Source: Bacteroidia bacterium
GTDB taxonomy: Bacteria; Bacteroidota; Bacteroidia; Bacteroidales; VadinHA17
Assembly: GCA_026391515.1 (NCBI GenBank)
Contig: JAPLEC010000438.1
Coordinates: 1 to 5,853 of the forward strand
Direction: 5' to 3'
Length of the DNA: 5,853 nt
In this document: positions 1 through 5,853 of the stretch, piece by piece
Numbering within the stretch: the stretch's first letter is position 1
Layout of the letters: the number at the start of each line of letters is the position of its first letter
Notes under the pieces: model-generated
Databases searched by the model: none
Told to the model about the DNA's origin: nothing
Seen by the model: the letters and a program-made list of their open reading frames with translations, nothing else
Made by a program: the position numbers and the translations under genes

Positions 1-627
1 TATAGTATCTCCGATGCCGAAAGTCACATGCTGAGGTATCTCACTTAATATTGCGTGCCTGTAATCCCTCCCGTCCCAGCTTAATGATCCAAAATATCCG
101 TTCGATTTAAATCTCGCGCTTAGTCTGAAATTAAGATTCAGAAGGGACATTACAACAGAGTAATTTTCTGAACAGCCTACAATTACTCCTGCAACACTAC
201 TGCCTGAGATAACAGCCATATCAACTGATAAGCCCTGCATTTTACCCTTGTCGAGGGTGAAAAAGTTCTTCTGCCGGGCAACTGAATTATTTACTATTTC
301 AGCAGACGTGTAAGTATATTGCTGATTATGTACTGTATCGGTGACAGAAAAAAAAAGCTGATCTTCTTTCCTGCCTGAATGTTCAATAGTGTTTCTCAGT
401 GAAGCATTATCTTTTGCAAGGATCTGGCTTATTTCGCGAAGGCGGAAATACGTACGTGCTTTGCTGATTCTTGATTCAACGCCTCGTGTTATTCCTCTTA
501 TCCCTTTTACTACTCTGGCATTCTGATAATTATTACCTGTACTGAGCAAATAAAATGCTATCCCTTCGAGAAAAAGGAAGATAATCAGGTGATTATACTT
601 TGCAAGAAAGTTCAGCAGGTTTCTCAT
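1..627 (-). CDS. mreC: Rod shape-determining protein MreC (3' end cut by window edge)
   Basis: MreC is the periplasmic scaffold of the elongasome, linking MreB filaments to MreD, PBP2 and RodA. I translated the minus strand by hand from ATG at 627: 209 codons stay open to base 1, so the C-terminus is missing. Residues 1-13 are a short cytoplasmic stretch, about 14-29 (LIIFLFLEGIAFYLLS) form one membrane anchor, and about 55-85 are a charged helical, probably coiled-coil region. The beta-rich core follows, with the family blocks NSVARQKNFFTLDKG (114-128), SENYSVVMSLLN (153-164) and GYFGSLSWDGRDYRHA (178-193), typical of Bacteroidota MreC. The gene starts 13 nt after the mreB stop, so it is co-transcribed; mreD, pbp2 and rodA would be expected to the left. 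No Shine-Dalgarno is visible. An overlapping ATG at 632 is in another frame and was not used. Confidence 0.93.
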   Translation of the reverse strand, partial: MRNLLNFLAKYNHLIIFLFLEGIAFYLLSTGNNYQNARVVKGIRGITRGVESRISKARTYFRLREISQILAKDNASLRNTIEHSGRKEDQLFFSVTDTVHNQQYTYTSAEIVNNSVARQKNFFTLDKGKMQGLSVDMAVISGSSVAGVIVGCSENYSVVMSLLNLNFRLSARFKSNGYFGSLSWDGRDYRHAILSEIPQHVTFGIGDTI

Positions 628-640
628 TCATACAGGTAGA

Positions 641-1663
641 TTATCTCATGAGGAATGGAAATTTATCCACATTATTAAGAGCTACTCCCGTGCCTCGGGC
701 AACAGCATGAATGGGATCTTCAACCAAATTGAAGTTTATATTGATCTTGTCGGTAAATCTTTTATCGAGGCCTCTTAGCATAGCGCCTCCTCCGGCCATG
801 TATATCCCCTTATTCACAATATCGGCATAGAGTTCAGGAGGAGTCTGCTCAAGAACACTTAGAAGAGCTGCTTCTACTTTTGACAAAGATTTATCGAGAC
901 AATAAGCTATCTCCTGGTACGATATCGGTATTTCAATAGGAAGAGCTGTCATTATATTTGGTCCTCTTACAACATAATCGGCAGGTGGGTTTTCGATGTC
1001 AGGTAATGCTGCGCCAACCCCGATCTTAATATCTTCGGCTGTCTTTTCTCCGATCTTTATATTATGCTGATGCCTCATATATGCCTGAATATCAGCTGTA
1101 AATCCGTCTCCGGCTATCCTGATTGATTTATTACAAACGATGCCTCCGAGTGCTATAACTGCTATTTCAGTAGTGCCACCGCCGATATCAATTATCATAG
1201 AACCCTCAGGAGCTTCGACGTCAAGTCCTATCCCTATTGCAGCAGCCATCGGTTCATAAATCATATATACATCCCGTCCGCCTGCATGTTCTGCTGAGTC
1301 GCGGACAGCACGTATCTCAACCTCGGTGCTTCCTGATGGAATACAGACAACCATTTTTAAAGAGGGTGAAAAGAGACGTGGTCCCTTGTTTATCATCTTG
1401 ATCATTCCTCTTATCATCAATTCGGCTGCATTAAAATCGGCTATCACTCCATCGCGTAAAGGCCTGATTGTCTTTATATTTTCATGCGTTTTCCCATGCA
1501 TCTGCCTGGCCCGCTCTCCTATTGCTATCAGTTTTCCGGTACTCTTATCAATCGCAACTATTGATGGTTCATCAACTACAATTTTGTCGTTATGAATTAT
1601 AATTGTATTTGCTGTCCCAAGATCTATAGCAATCTCCTGTGTTAAAAATGAAAATAGTCCCAT
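641..1663 (-). CDS. mreB: Rod shape-determining protein MreB (bacterial actin)
   Basis: MreB is a cytoplasmic, membrane-associated actin homologue that binds ATP, polymerises and guides lateral peptidoglycan synthesis. The 340-residue length is normal for the family. The ATPase motifs are present in order: phosphate-1 IAIDLGTANTII (11-22), the connect-type stretch DGVIADF (71-77), YEPMAAAIG (136-144) with the catalytic-region glutamate, phosphate-2 IIDIGGGTTEIAVI (157-170), and the adenosine motif GIYMAGGGAMLRGLD (286-300). The C-terminus keeps the GTG turn at 324-326. The hydrophobic N-terminal MGLFSFL could help membrane binding. The ATG at 1663 is placed just before the first conserved motif. 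It lies 18 nt after the purH stop and 13 nt before mreC, which indicates one transcript. No ribosome binding site is evident; the leader is AT-rich. No key residue appears to be missing. Confidence 0.97.
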   Translation of the reverse strand: MGLFSFLTQEIAIDLGTANTIIIHNDKIVVDEPSIVAIDKSTGKLIAIGERARQMHGKTHENIKTIRPLRDGVIADFNAAELMIRGMIKMINKGPRLFSPSLKMVVCIPSGSTEVEIRAVRDSAEHAGGRDVYMIYEPMAAAIGIGLDVEAPEGSMIIDIGGGTTEIAVIALGGIVCNKSIRIAGDGFTADIQAYMRHQHNIKIGEKTAEDIKIGVGAALPDIENPPADYVVRGPNIMTALPIEIPISYQEIAYCLDKSLSKVEAALLSVLEQTPPELYADIVNKGIYMAGGGAMLRGLDKRFTDKININFNLVEDPIHAVARGTGVALNNVDKFPFLMR

Positions 1664-1671
1664 GAATGAGT

Positions 1672-1685
1672 TTAATTATAATTAA
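1672..1685. repeat. 14-bp perfect AT palindrome at the purH/mreB junction
   Basis: TTAATTATAATTAA reads identically on both strands and includes the purH stop codon (TAA, 1684-1682). It has no loop or GC pairs, so a stable RNA hairpin or terminator is unlikely. A shorter related motif (AATTATAA) also lies just before the purH start. It may simply be an unstructured AT-rich leader, which suits translation starts in Bacteroidota that lack Shine-Dalgarno pairing. Function unproven. Confidence 0.35.
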
Positions 1686-3205
1686 TGTTTAAAGTGTCTG
1701 ATTCCTGTAAAGACCATTGCAATCCCATTGGCTGAACAATAATCGATTGTTTCCTGGTCCCGCACGGATCCTCCCGGCTGAACAACTGCTGTCACACCTG
1801 CTTTGTGAGCAATTTCCACACTGTCGGCAAACGGGAAAAATGCGTCTGATGCCATTACTGATCCTTTCAGGTCGAATCCGAACGATCTGGCTTTCTCAAT
1901 AGCCTGCTTTAATGCATCTACCCTTGACGTCTGCCCAATGCCGCTTGCACAAAGCTGCTTGTTTTTAGCAAGAACAATAGCATTTGATTTACTATGTTTT
2001 ACGATGATGTTTGCAAATATCAGATCACTGATTTCATTCTGTTCAGGCAACCTGGTTGTAACAGGTTTCATCTCTTTCCCCGTTTCAATGCTGGCATCAC
2101 GTTCCTGCCATAAAACACCATTCAGCAACGATCTGAAATTATAAAGGCTTTTAACCTGCTCTTTTCTTTTAAGTATTATCCTGTTTTTCTTCTGCTTCAA
2201 TATTTCAAGAGCTTTCTCAGAGTAGTCTGGTGCAATAATAATCTCAAAAAATATCTTGTCGATCTCTGTTGCAGCAGCTTCATCAATTGTAACATTTGTT
2301 ACAATTACACCTCCATAGGCTGATACTGGATCGCAGGCCAGTGCTGCTTTCCAGGTTTCAGTTATGTTTTTCCTTGAAGCTGCTCCGCAGGCGTTGTTAT
2401 GCTTGATAATAACAACCGTTGTTTCTGAAAACTCATCAATAAGGTTGAGTGCTGATTCAAGGTCGAGAAGGTTGTTATATGAGATTTCTTTTCCGTGAAG
2501 TTTTTCAAACAGCTGGCCGGGATCTCCAAAGAATAACCCTTTCTGGTGCGGATTTTCTCCATATCTTAGTGGATAAGAGACATTTATGCTTTCCCTGAAA
2601 ACCCTGATGCCCGCTTCACGGTTGAAATATTTGAAAATCGCTGTATCGTAATTGGAAGATGTTTTAAATGCTTCTGCTGCAAAATATCGTCTTTCATGTA
2701 AGGTTGTAAAGCCTTTTTTATCCTTCAGGAGATCCAGAAGCGCCGGATATTGTTCTCTTCCTGAAATAATAAGAACATCATTAAAATTTTTTGCAGCAGC
2801 CCTGATAAGAGAAATTCCTCCTATATCTATCTTTTCAATTATTTCATCCTCATCATTTACACTTCTGGCTGTTTCCTCAAACGGGTATAGGTTGACAATC
2901 ACGAGATCAATTTCAGGAATTCTGTACTTTGCTACCTGTTCCATGTCTTCTTTATTATCCCTTCTAGCTAGAATCCCACCGAAGACTGAAGGATGAAGTG
3001 TTTTAACCCGTCCGCCAAGAATAGAGGGATATGTGGTCAGATCTTCGACTTTTTCAGCAGGTATTCCAAGATCATGTATGAAGCTGTACGTGCCTCCGGT
3101 TGAATAGATTTTCACCTTCAAATTATGAAGTGTCCTTACTATATCATCCAATCCGTCTTTATAAAAAACAGAAATTAAAGCACTGCTGATTTTCTTTTCA
3201 CTCAT
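1682..3205 (-). CDS. purH: Bifunctional AICAR formyltransferase / IMP cyclohydrolase PurH
   Basis: PurH catalyses the last two steps of de novo IMP synthesis in the cytoplasm: transfer of a formyl group from 10-formyl-THF to AICAR, then ring closure of FAICAR. The 507 residues match the family length. The N-terminal MGS-like cyclohydrolase domain (about 1-140) shows STGGT (35-39), GRVKTLHPSVFGGILARR (65-82), NLYPFEETA (105-113) and IDIGGISLIRAAAKN (126-140). The transformylase domain follows with LRYGENPHQ (213-221), the catalytic Lys-His pair in IIKHNNACG (266-274, K268-H269), DPVSAYGG (292-299), SKSNAIVLAKN (405-415), GIGQTSRVDA (422-431), DAFFPFADS (454-462) and QPGGSVRDQE (476-485). Both activities therefore look intact. 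It is the first gene of the purH-mreB-mreC run and is divergent from the permease. The ATG at 3205 gives the usual MSEKKISSALISV start. Confidence 0.97.
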   Translation of the reverse strand: MSEKKISSALISVFYKDGLDDIVRTLHNLKVKIYSTGGTYSFIHDLGIPAEKVEDLTTYPSILGGRVKTLHPSVFGGILARRDNKEDMEQVAKYRIPEIDLVIVNLYPFEETARSVNDEDEIIEKIDIGGISLIRAAAKNFNDVLIISGREQYPALLDLLKDKKGFTTLHERRYFAAEAFKTSSNYDTAIFKYFNREAGIRVFRESINVSYPLRYGENPHQKGLFFGDPGQLFEKLHGKEISYNNLLDLESALNLIDEFSETTVVIIKHNNACGAASRKNITETWKAALACDPVSAYGGVIVTNVTIDEAAATEIDKIFFEIIIAPDYSEKALEILKQKKNRIILKRKEQVKSLYNFRSLLNGVLWQERDASIETGKEMKPVTTRLPEQNEISDLIFANIIVKHSKSNAIVLAKNKQLCASGIGQTSRVDALKQAIEKARSFGFDLKGSVMASDAFFPFADSVEIAHKAGVTAVVQPGGSVRDQETIDYCSANGIAMVFTGIRHFKH

Positions 3206-3247
3206 ACCTTATAATTATGATTGCCAGACCAAGTTAATTTGGGCGAA

Positions 3248-3277
3248 TAAAAATAGATATTTTTTTATTAACCTCAA
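3248..3277 (-). promoter_or_regulatory. Possible purH-mreB-mreC promoter (Bacteroidota type)
   Basis: Read on the minus strand, TTG (3277-3275), a 19-nt spacer and TATTTTTA (3255-3248) resemble the Bacteroidota -33/-7 arrangement TTTG-N19-TAnnTTTG. The last base of the -7 box is A instead of G, and the -33 box is ATTG. It would start transcription near 3241, leaving a leader of about 35 nt before the purH ATG at 3205. The region is very AT-rich, so a chance match is possible. Confidence 0.35.
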
Positions 3278-3304
3278 TAAATCACAGTCATGATTCTCTT
3301 GTAA

Positions 3305-3321
3305 TTCCGTAATTCACGGAA
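3305..3321. promoter_or_regulatory. 17-bp inverted repeat, possible operator
   Basis: TTCCGT and ACGGAA form a perfect 6-bp inverted repeat around a 5-nt centre (AATTC). It lies in the divergent purH/permease region, about 30 bp upstream of the permease -7 box. It could be a dimeric-repressor site or chance. No T-tract follows, so it is not a terminator. Confidence 0.25.
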
Positions 3322-3330
3322 ATTTAGGGG

Positions 3331-3342
3331 CACAAAATTGTG
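3331..3342. promoter_or_regulatory. CACAA-AA-TTGTG palindrome beside the permease promoter
   Basis: A 5-bp perfect inverted repeat with a 2-nt centre sits 8 bp before the -7 box at 3351, covering the promoter spacer. A protein bound here would occlude RNA polymerase, so it is a plausible operator. No family is assigned and a chance occurrence is possible. Confidence 0.25.
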
Positions 3343-3350
3343 ATTTTTCT

Positions 3351-3358
3351 TATCTTTG
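3351..3358 (+). promoter_or_regulatory. Bacteroidota -7 promoter box for the permease gene
   Basis: TATCTTTG matches the Bacteroidota primary-sigma -7 consensus TAnnTTTG at every fixed base. Transcription would begin near 3363-3366, giving a leader of about 25 nt before ATG 3389. The -33 element is weak: only TTTA at 3323-3326 lies nearby, at a longer than usual spacing. The box overlaps the in-frame TTG at 3356, which therefore cannot be the translation start if this promoter is used. Confidence 0.55.
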
Positions 3359-3388
3359 ATCGCAAATTTGATTTTAAATATCTTAAAA

Positions 3389-4636
3389 ATGTTTTTCAAG
3401 CTATTAAAAGAGAGTTTTATTTTTGCTGTTAACTCAGTAGTTGTTAATAAGTTACGGACTTTTCTTTCATTATTTGGAATCACGATAGGCATATTTTCGA
3501 TCATTTCTGTTTTCACTGTCATTGACTGGATGGGAAAAGCGGTTCACGATTCTATCTCAACTCTTGGTGATAATGTGATATACGTTGATAAATGGCCATG
3601 GACATTTGGTAATGTCAAGTGGTGGGATATTATAAAATGGCCTGCAATTTCTATTAAAGATTATGAAGCAATTCTGAATAAATCTACAAAAGCAAAGACC
3701 GCCTGTCTTTATGTTTATCAGAATGAGATGCTCAAGTACAAAAAAAATCAGGCTTCTGATGCAGGGGTTATTGCTGCTACACATGAATTTGAGAATGTTA
3801 GATCTTTTGAAATAGAAAATGGAAGATATTTCTCACCCGAAGAATCAGCAACAGGAAAAAATGCTGCAATAATCGGATATGAAGTTGCAAACAGGTTATT
3901 TGAAAAGGCTAATCCTGTCGGAAAGCAGATTACAATTGCAGGTTATAGAACAAATATAGTCGGGGTTTTTAAGAAAGAAGGCAAGGGCGGGATCAGCGAT
4001 AATGGTATGGACGAAGTTACGCTTGTTCCTTTTAATTATGCCAAGAACTTCATTAATATGCGAAATAATTTCATCGACGCTATCCTGATGATAAAAGCTA
4101 AAGATGGTGTTACAACACAAGAACTCTCGGATGAGACTGTACAGGTTTTGAGAGCTATCCGTAGACTTCGCCCTGAAGAAATAGACAATTTTTCCATTAA
4201 CAAGGCTAGTGTGATAACTCAGCAATTTGATGCTGTTTTTGTGGGGATAAAAATAGGAGGCTGGATAATCGGAGGATTTTCAATTCTTGTCGGCGGATTC
4301 GGTATTGCGAATATTATGTTCGTTTCTGTAAGGGAAAGAACAAATATTATAGGCATCCAGAAAGCTCTTGGCGCTAAACGATCTTTTATCCTTCAGCAAT
4401 TTCTGACTGAATCAGTGTTACTTTCAGTTATTGGCGGGTTGCTGGGAGTTTTAATGATCTTCATCGGAACTCTCGTTATAAATTATCTGTACGAACTCAA
4501 CATGCATATTACTCTCGGAAATGTAATTCTTGCTGTGATCATCTCAGCAGTTATTGGCATTGTAGCCGGTTATGCACCTGCTTATTCTGCCGCTAAAATG
4601 AATCCGGTTGATGCAATTGGTTATTCATTCGGATAA
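3389..4636 (+). CDS. ABC transporter permease, MacB/FtsX type
   Basis: This is an inner-membrane permease subunit of a type VII (MacB/LolCE/FtsX-like) ABC transporter, which works with a separate ATPase not present here. The 415-residue protein has the family layout: an amphipathic N-terminus with NKLRTFLSLFGITIGIFSII, TM1 at about 25-47, a large periplasmic MacB-type domain (about 48-280) containing RSFEIENGRYFSPEE and NPVGKQITIAGYRTNIVGV, then TM2 (about 283-312), TM3 (about 338-366) and TM4 (about 377-399). The coupling segment SVRERTNIIGIQKALGAKR (313-331) and the C-terminal MNPVDAIGY (404-412) are FtsX-domain hallmarks. ATG 3389 is preferred over an in-frame TTG at 3356, because the TTG lies in the -7 box and adds residues before the normal N-terminus. 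The substrate cannot be told from sequence. The 3' end overlaps rsmA by 12 nt, convergently. Confidence 0.9.
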   Translation: MFFKLLKESFIFAVNSVVVNKLRTFLSLFGITIGIFSIISVFTVIDWMGKAVHDSISTLGDNVIYVDKWPWTFGNVKWWDIIKWPAISIKDYEAILNKSTKAKTACLYVYQNEMLKYKKNQASDAGVIAATHEFENVRSFEIENGRYFSPEESATGKNAAIIGYEVANRLFEKANPVGKQITIAGYRTNIVGVFKKEGKGGISDNGMDEVTLVPFNYAKNFINMRNNFIDAILMIKAKDGVTTQELSDETVQVLRAIRRLRPEEIDNFSINKASVITQQFDAVFVGIKIGGWIIGGFSILVGGFGIANIMFVSVRERTNIIGIQKALGAKRSFILQQFLTESVLLSVIGGLLGVLMIFIGTLVINYLYELNMHITLGNVILAVIISAVIGIVAGYAPAYSAAKMNPVDAIGYSFG

Positions 4637-5407
4637 AATCCTTTGATTTTCAATCCAGTTTGTCAGTTCAATAAACTGTTCCACAGACAATTGTTCGGGT
4701 CTTAAATTAAAATCTTTATAATCTTCTCTTTTAAGGATAAAGGCAGATTTAATTGAGTTTCTTAATGTCTTCCTTCTCTGGTTAAAGCCTGCTTTTACAG
4801 TTTTAATAAATAATGCTTCGTTACAGCCAAGATCAGTTATTTTATTTCGTTTTAATCTGATTACACCTGATTTTACTTTAGGAGGTGGCACGAAAACATG
4901 TTCAGGTACAGTAAAAAGATATTCGGTTTCATAATATGCCTGGAGAAGAACACTGAGTATGCCATAAGCTTTCGATCCCGGTGAAGCACAGATTCTTTCA
5001 GCAACTTCCTTCTGTAACATCCCGCACGCTTCTATTATTTTATCCTTGTGCTTCAGTACTTTAAACAGGATCTGGCTTGATATATTATACGGGAAATTCC
5101 CGATTACAGCCATTTTATCGGGAAAAAATCTATCAATGTCCAAATCCAGAAAATCACCTCTGATTATCTCTTTTATTTCCGGAAAGTTTTCCCTCAGAAA
5201 ATGAACCGATTCGTTATCAATTTCTATGACTCTGAAATCATTGAATTTTCGTTCCAGCAGGAAGCTTGTAAGCACTCCTGTTCCCGGCCCGATTTCAAGA
5301 ACAGAATTATACCCTGTCCCTGTCAGTGTATTGGCAATTTTAGCTGCTATGCTCTTATCTCTAAGAAAGTGCTGACCAAGCTTCTTTTTTGGATGTATTT
5401 TACCCAT
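4625..5407 (-). CDS. rsmA: 16S rRNA (adenine1518-N6/adenine1519-N6)-dimethyltransferase RsmA (KsgA)
   Basis: RsmA uses S-adenosylmethionine to dimethylate two adjacent adenines in the helix 45 loop of 16S rRNA during late 30S assembly. The 260 residues are normal. Visible motifs are KKLGQHFLRD (8-17), SAM motif I VLEIGPGTGVL (36-46), the acidic ribose-binding E63 in VIEID (60-64), GDFLDLD (84-90), catalytic motif IV NFPYNISSQ (104-112), and VFVPPPKVKSGVIRL (171-185). The C-terminal helical domain contains AGFNQRRKTLRNSI (206-219). The full set suggests an active enzyme. The start ATG at 5407 is preceded by GAGGAAAT, the only Shine-Dalgarno-like stretch next to a gene in the window. The stop is shared convergently with the permease. 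Codons 110-230 are also present as an inverted copy at 5491-5853. Confidence 0.96.
   Translation of the reverse strand: MGKIHPKKKLGQHFLRDKSIAAKIANTLTGTGYNSVLEIGPGTGVLTSFLLERKFNDFRVIEIDNESVHFLRENFPEIKEIIRGDFLDLDIDRFFPDKMAVIGNFPYNISSQILFKVLKHKDKIIEACGMLQKEVAERICASPGSKAYGILSVLLQAYYETEYLFTVPEHVFVPPPKVKSGVIRLKRNKITDLGCNEALFIKTVKAGFNQRRKTLRNSIKSAFILKREDYKDFNLRPEQLSVEQFIELTNWIENQRILSE
4718..5080 (-). repeat. Left arm of a 363-bp inverted repeat, inside rsmA
   Basis: This arm is codons 110-230 of rsmA. Its reverse complement aligns without gaps to 5491-5853 (position x pairs with 10571 minus x), with 11 mismatches. The 53 bp nearest the centre and the 126 bp at the outer end are identical; all differences fall between 4844 and 5027. 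Confidence 0.97.
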
Positions 5408-5490
5408 ATTTCCTCAAATAAGCTTTAACATTTGCTTAAATCTGCAACAGTTCCCTTCCGAATTTCCTCCAGATGGGCAATTTGAGAGTT
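5408..5490. other. Spacer between the rsmA start and the inverted rsmA copy
   Basis: These 83 bp hold the native rsmA upstream sequence and, at the right, the junction into the inverted copy. On the minus strand the stretch GAGGAAAT occurs twice (around 5408-5415 and 5462-5469), the first just before the rsmA ATG. I found no convincing promoter, tRNA or terminator. Where real upstream DNA stops and any chimeric DNA begins cannot be fixed, because sequence similarity to rsmA ends abruptly at 5490/5491. Confidence 0.5.
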
Positions 5491-5853
5491 TCAAGCCAGA
5501 TCCTGTTTAAAGTACTGAAGCACAAGGATAAAATAATAGAAGCATGCGGGATGTTACAGAAGGAAGTTGCTGAAAGAATCTGTGCTTCACCGGGATCAAA
5601 AGTTTATGGCATACTCAGTGTTCTTCTCCAGGCATTTTATGAAACAGAATATCTTTTTACTGTCCCTGAACATGTTTTCCTGCCACCTCCAAAAGTAAAA
5701 TCAGGTGTGATCAGATTAAAGCGAAACAAAATAACTGATCTTGGCTGTAACGAAGCATTATTTATTAAAACTGTAAAAGCAGGCTTTAACCAGAGAAGGA
5801 AGACATTAAGAAACTCAATTAAATCTGCCTTTATCCTTAAAAGAGAAGATTAT
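5491..5853 (+). pseudogene. Inverted partial copy of rsmA (codons 110-230), likely assembly chimera
   Basis: Read on the plus strand, this segment encodes residues 110-230 of RsmA with only three changes: A147V, Y158F and V173L. Eight further base changes are silent. The frame is open upstream to a stop at 5437-5439 and contains an ATG at 5473 (MGNLRV, then SSQILF), and it runs off the window end. It lacks the SAM-binding N-terminal half (GQHFL, motif I, motif IV NFPYNI), so it could not be a working methyltransferase. The silent-biased changes show that the copy descends from a functional allele. It is either a second-strain allele joined by a chimeric assembly or a recent real duplication; the first is favoured because the end point fits a k-mer boundary. 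Confidence 0.85.

Noticed and set aside
1326..1595. 89-codon plus-strand open frame antisense to mreB
   Set aside because: It lies fully within the intact, motif-complete mreB on the other strand and its translation resembles no family I recognise; a shadow frame.
2652..2996. 114-codon plus-strand open frame antisense to purH
   Set aside because: It lies within the conserved PurH coding region, has serine-rich low-information content typical of antisense frames, and no sign of its own promoter.
3305..3321. Rho-independent terminator in the divergent region
   Set aside because: The stem is only 6 bp, there is no T-tract on either side, and both flanking genes point away from it.
3274..3522. 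82-codon minus-strand open frame over the purH/permease intergenic region
   Set aside because: It covers the permease promoter and N-terminal coding region, is lysine/asparagine-rich as expected of AT-rich noncoding DNA, and has no family resemblance.
3896..4225. 109-codon minus-strand open frame within the permease
   Set aside because: It overlaps the periplasmic domain of a complete permease on the opposite strand; no recognisable domain.
5201..5428. 75-codon plus-strand open frame antisense to the rsmA 5' end
   Set aside because: It overlaps the conserved SAM-binding half of rsmA and is explained as a shadow.
5473..5490. Possible extension of rsmA homology upstream of the inverted copy (MGNLRV versus IGNFPYNI)
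   Set aside because: It needs a 6-nt gap and matches only about 11 of 18 aligned bases, which chance can give; the clear homology begins at 5491.
4718..5853. Mobile element with terminal inverted repeats
   Set aside because: The repeat arms are rsmA coding sequence, there is no transposase between them and no target-site duplication is visible.

Overview
The window looks like a chromosomal housekeeping segment from a member of the Bacteroidota, most likely a Bacteroidales-like or related uncultured lineage. The grounds are AT-rich DNA, the gene order purH-mreB-mreC, Bacteroidota-style protein motifs (the MreC block NSVARQKNFFTLDKG / GSLSWDGRDY, and NFPYNIS in RsmA), a TAnnTTTG-type promoter box, and the near absence of Shine-Dalgarno sequences. 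No phage, transposon, CRISPR, tRNA or rRNA signal was seen.

Layout: positions 1-3205 hold a tight minus-strand operon, read right to left. It runs purH (last two steps of IMP synthesis), then mreB after 18 nt, then mreC after 13 nt; mreC runs off the left edge. A divergent intergenic region (3206-3388) carries a possible purH promoter on the minus strand. On the plus strand it carries a good Bacteroidota -7 box for an ABC-transporter permease of the MacB/FtsX type (3389-4636). The permease meets rsmA/ksgA (4625-5407, minus strand) tail to tail, with the coding regions overlapping by 12 nt.

The one truly unusual structure is at the right end. Positions 5491-5853 are an inverted copy of codons 110-230 of rsmA (4718-5080). 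The two arms are 363 bp, gap-free, and differ by 11 substitutions (about 97% identical), around a 410-bp centre. Eight of the 11 changes are silent and the other three are conservative. The last difference lies exactly 127 nt (inclusive) from the last base of the window. This is what a de Bruijn assembler using k=127 would leave where a variant path rejoins a shared sequence. My leading reading is a chimeric or strain-variant contig end rather than a real gene duplication. A genuine inverted partial duplication, which could even act as an invertible rsmA segment, cannot be excluded from the sequence alone.

Functionally the genes serve purine synthesis, cell elongation (MreB filaments and their MreC partner), small-molecule or lipoprotein/peptide export or envelope stress (permease, substrate unknown), and ribosome maturation (RsmA dimethylation of 16S rRNA). 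I found no convincing new biological system here.
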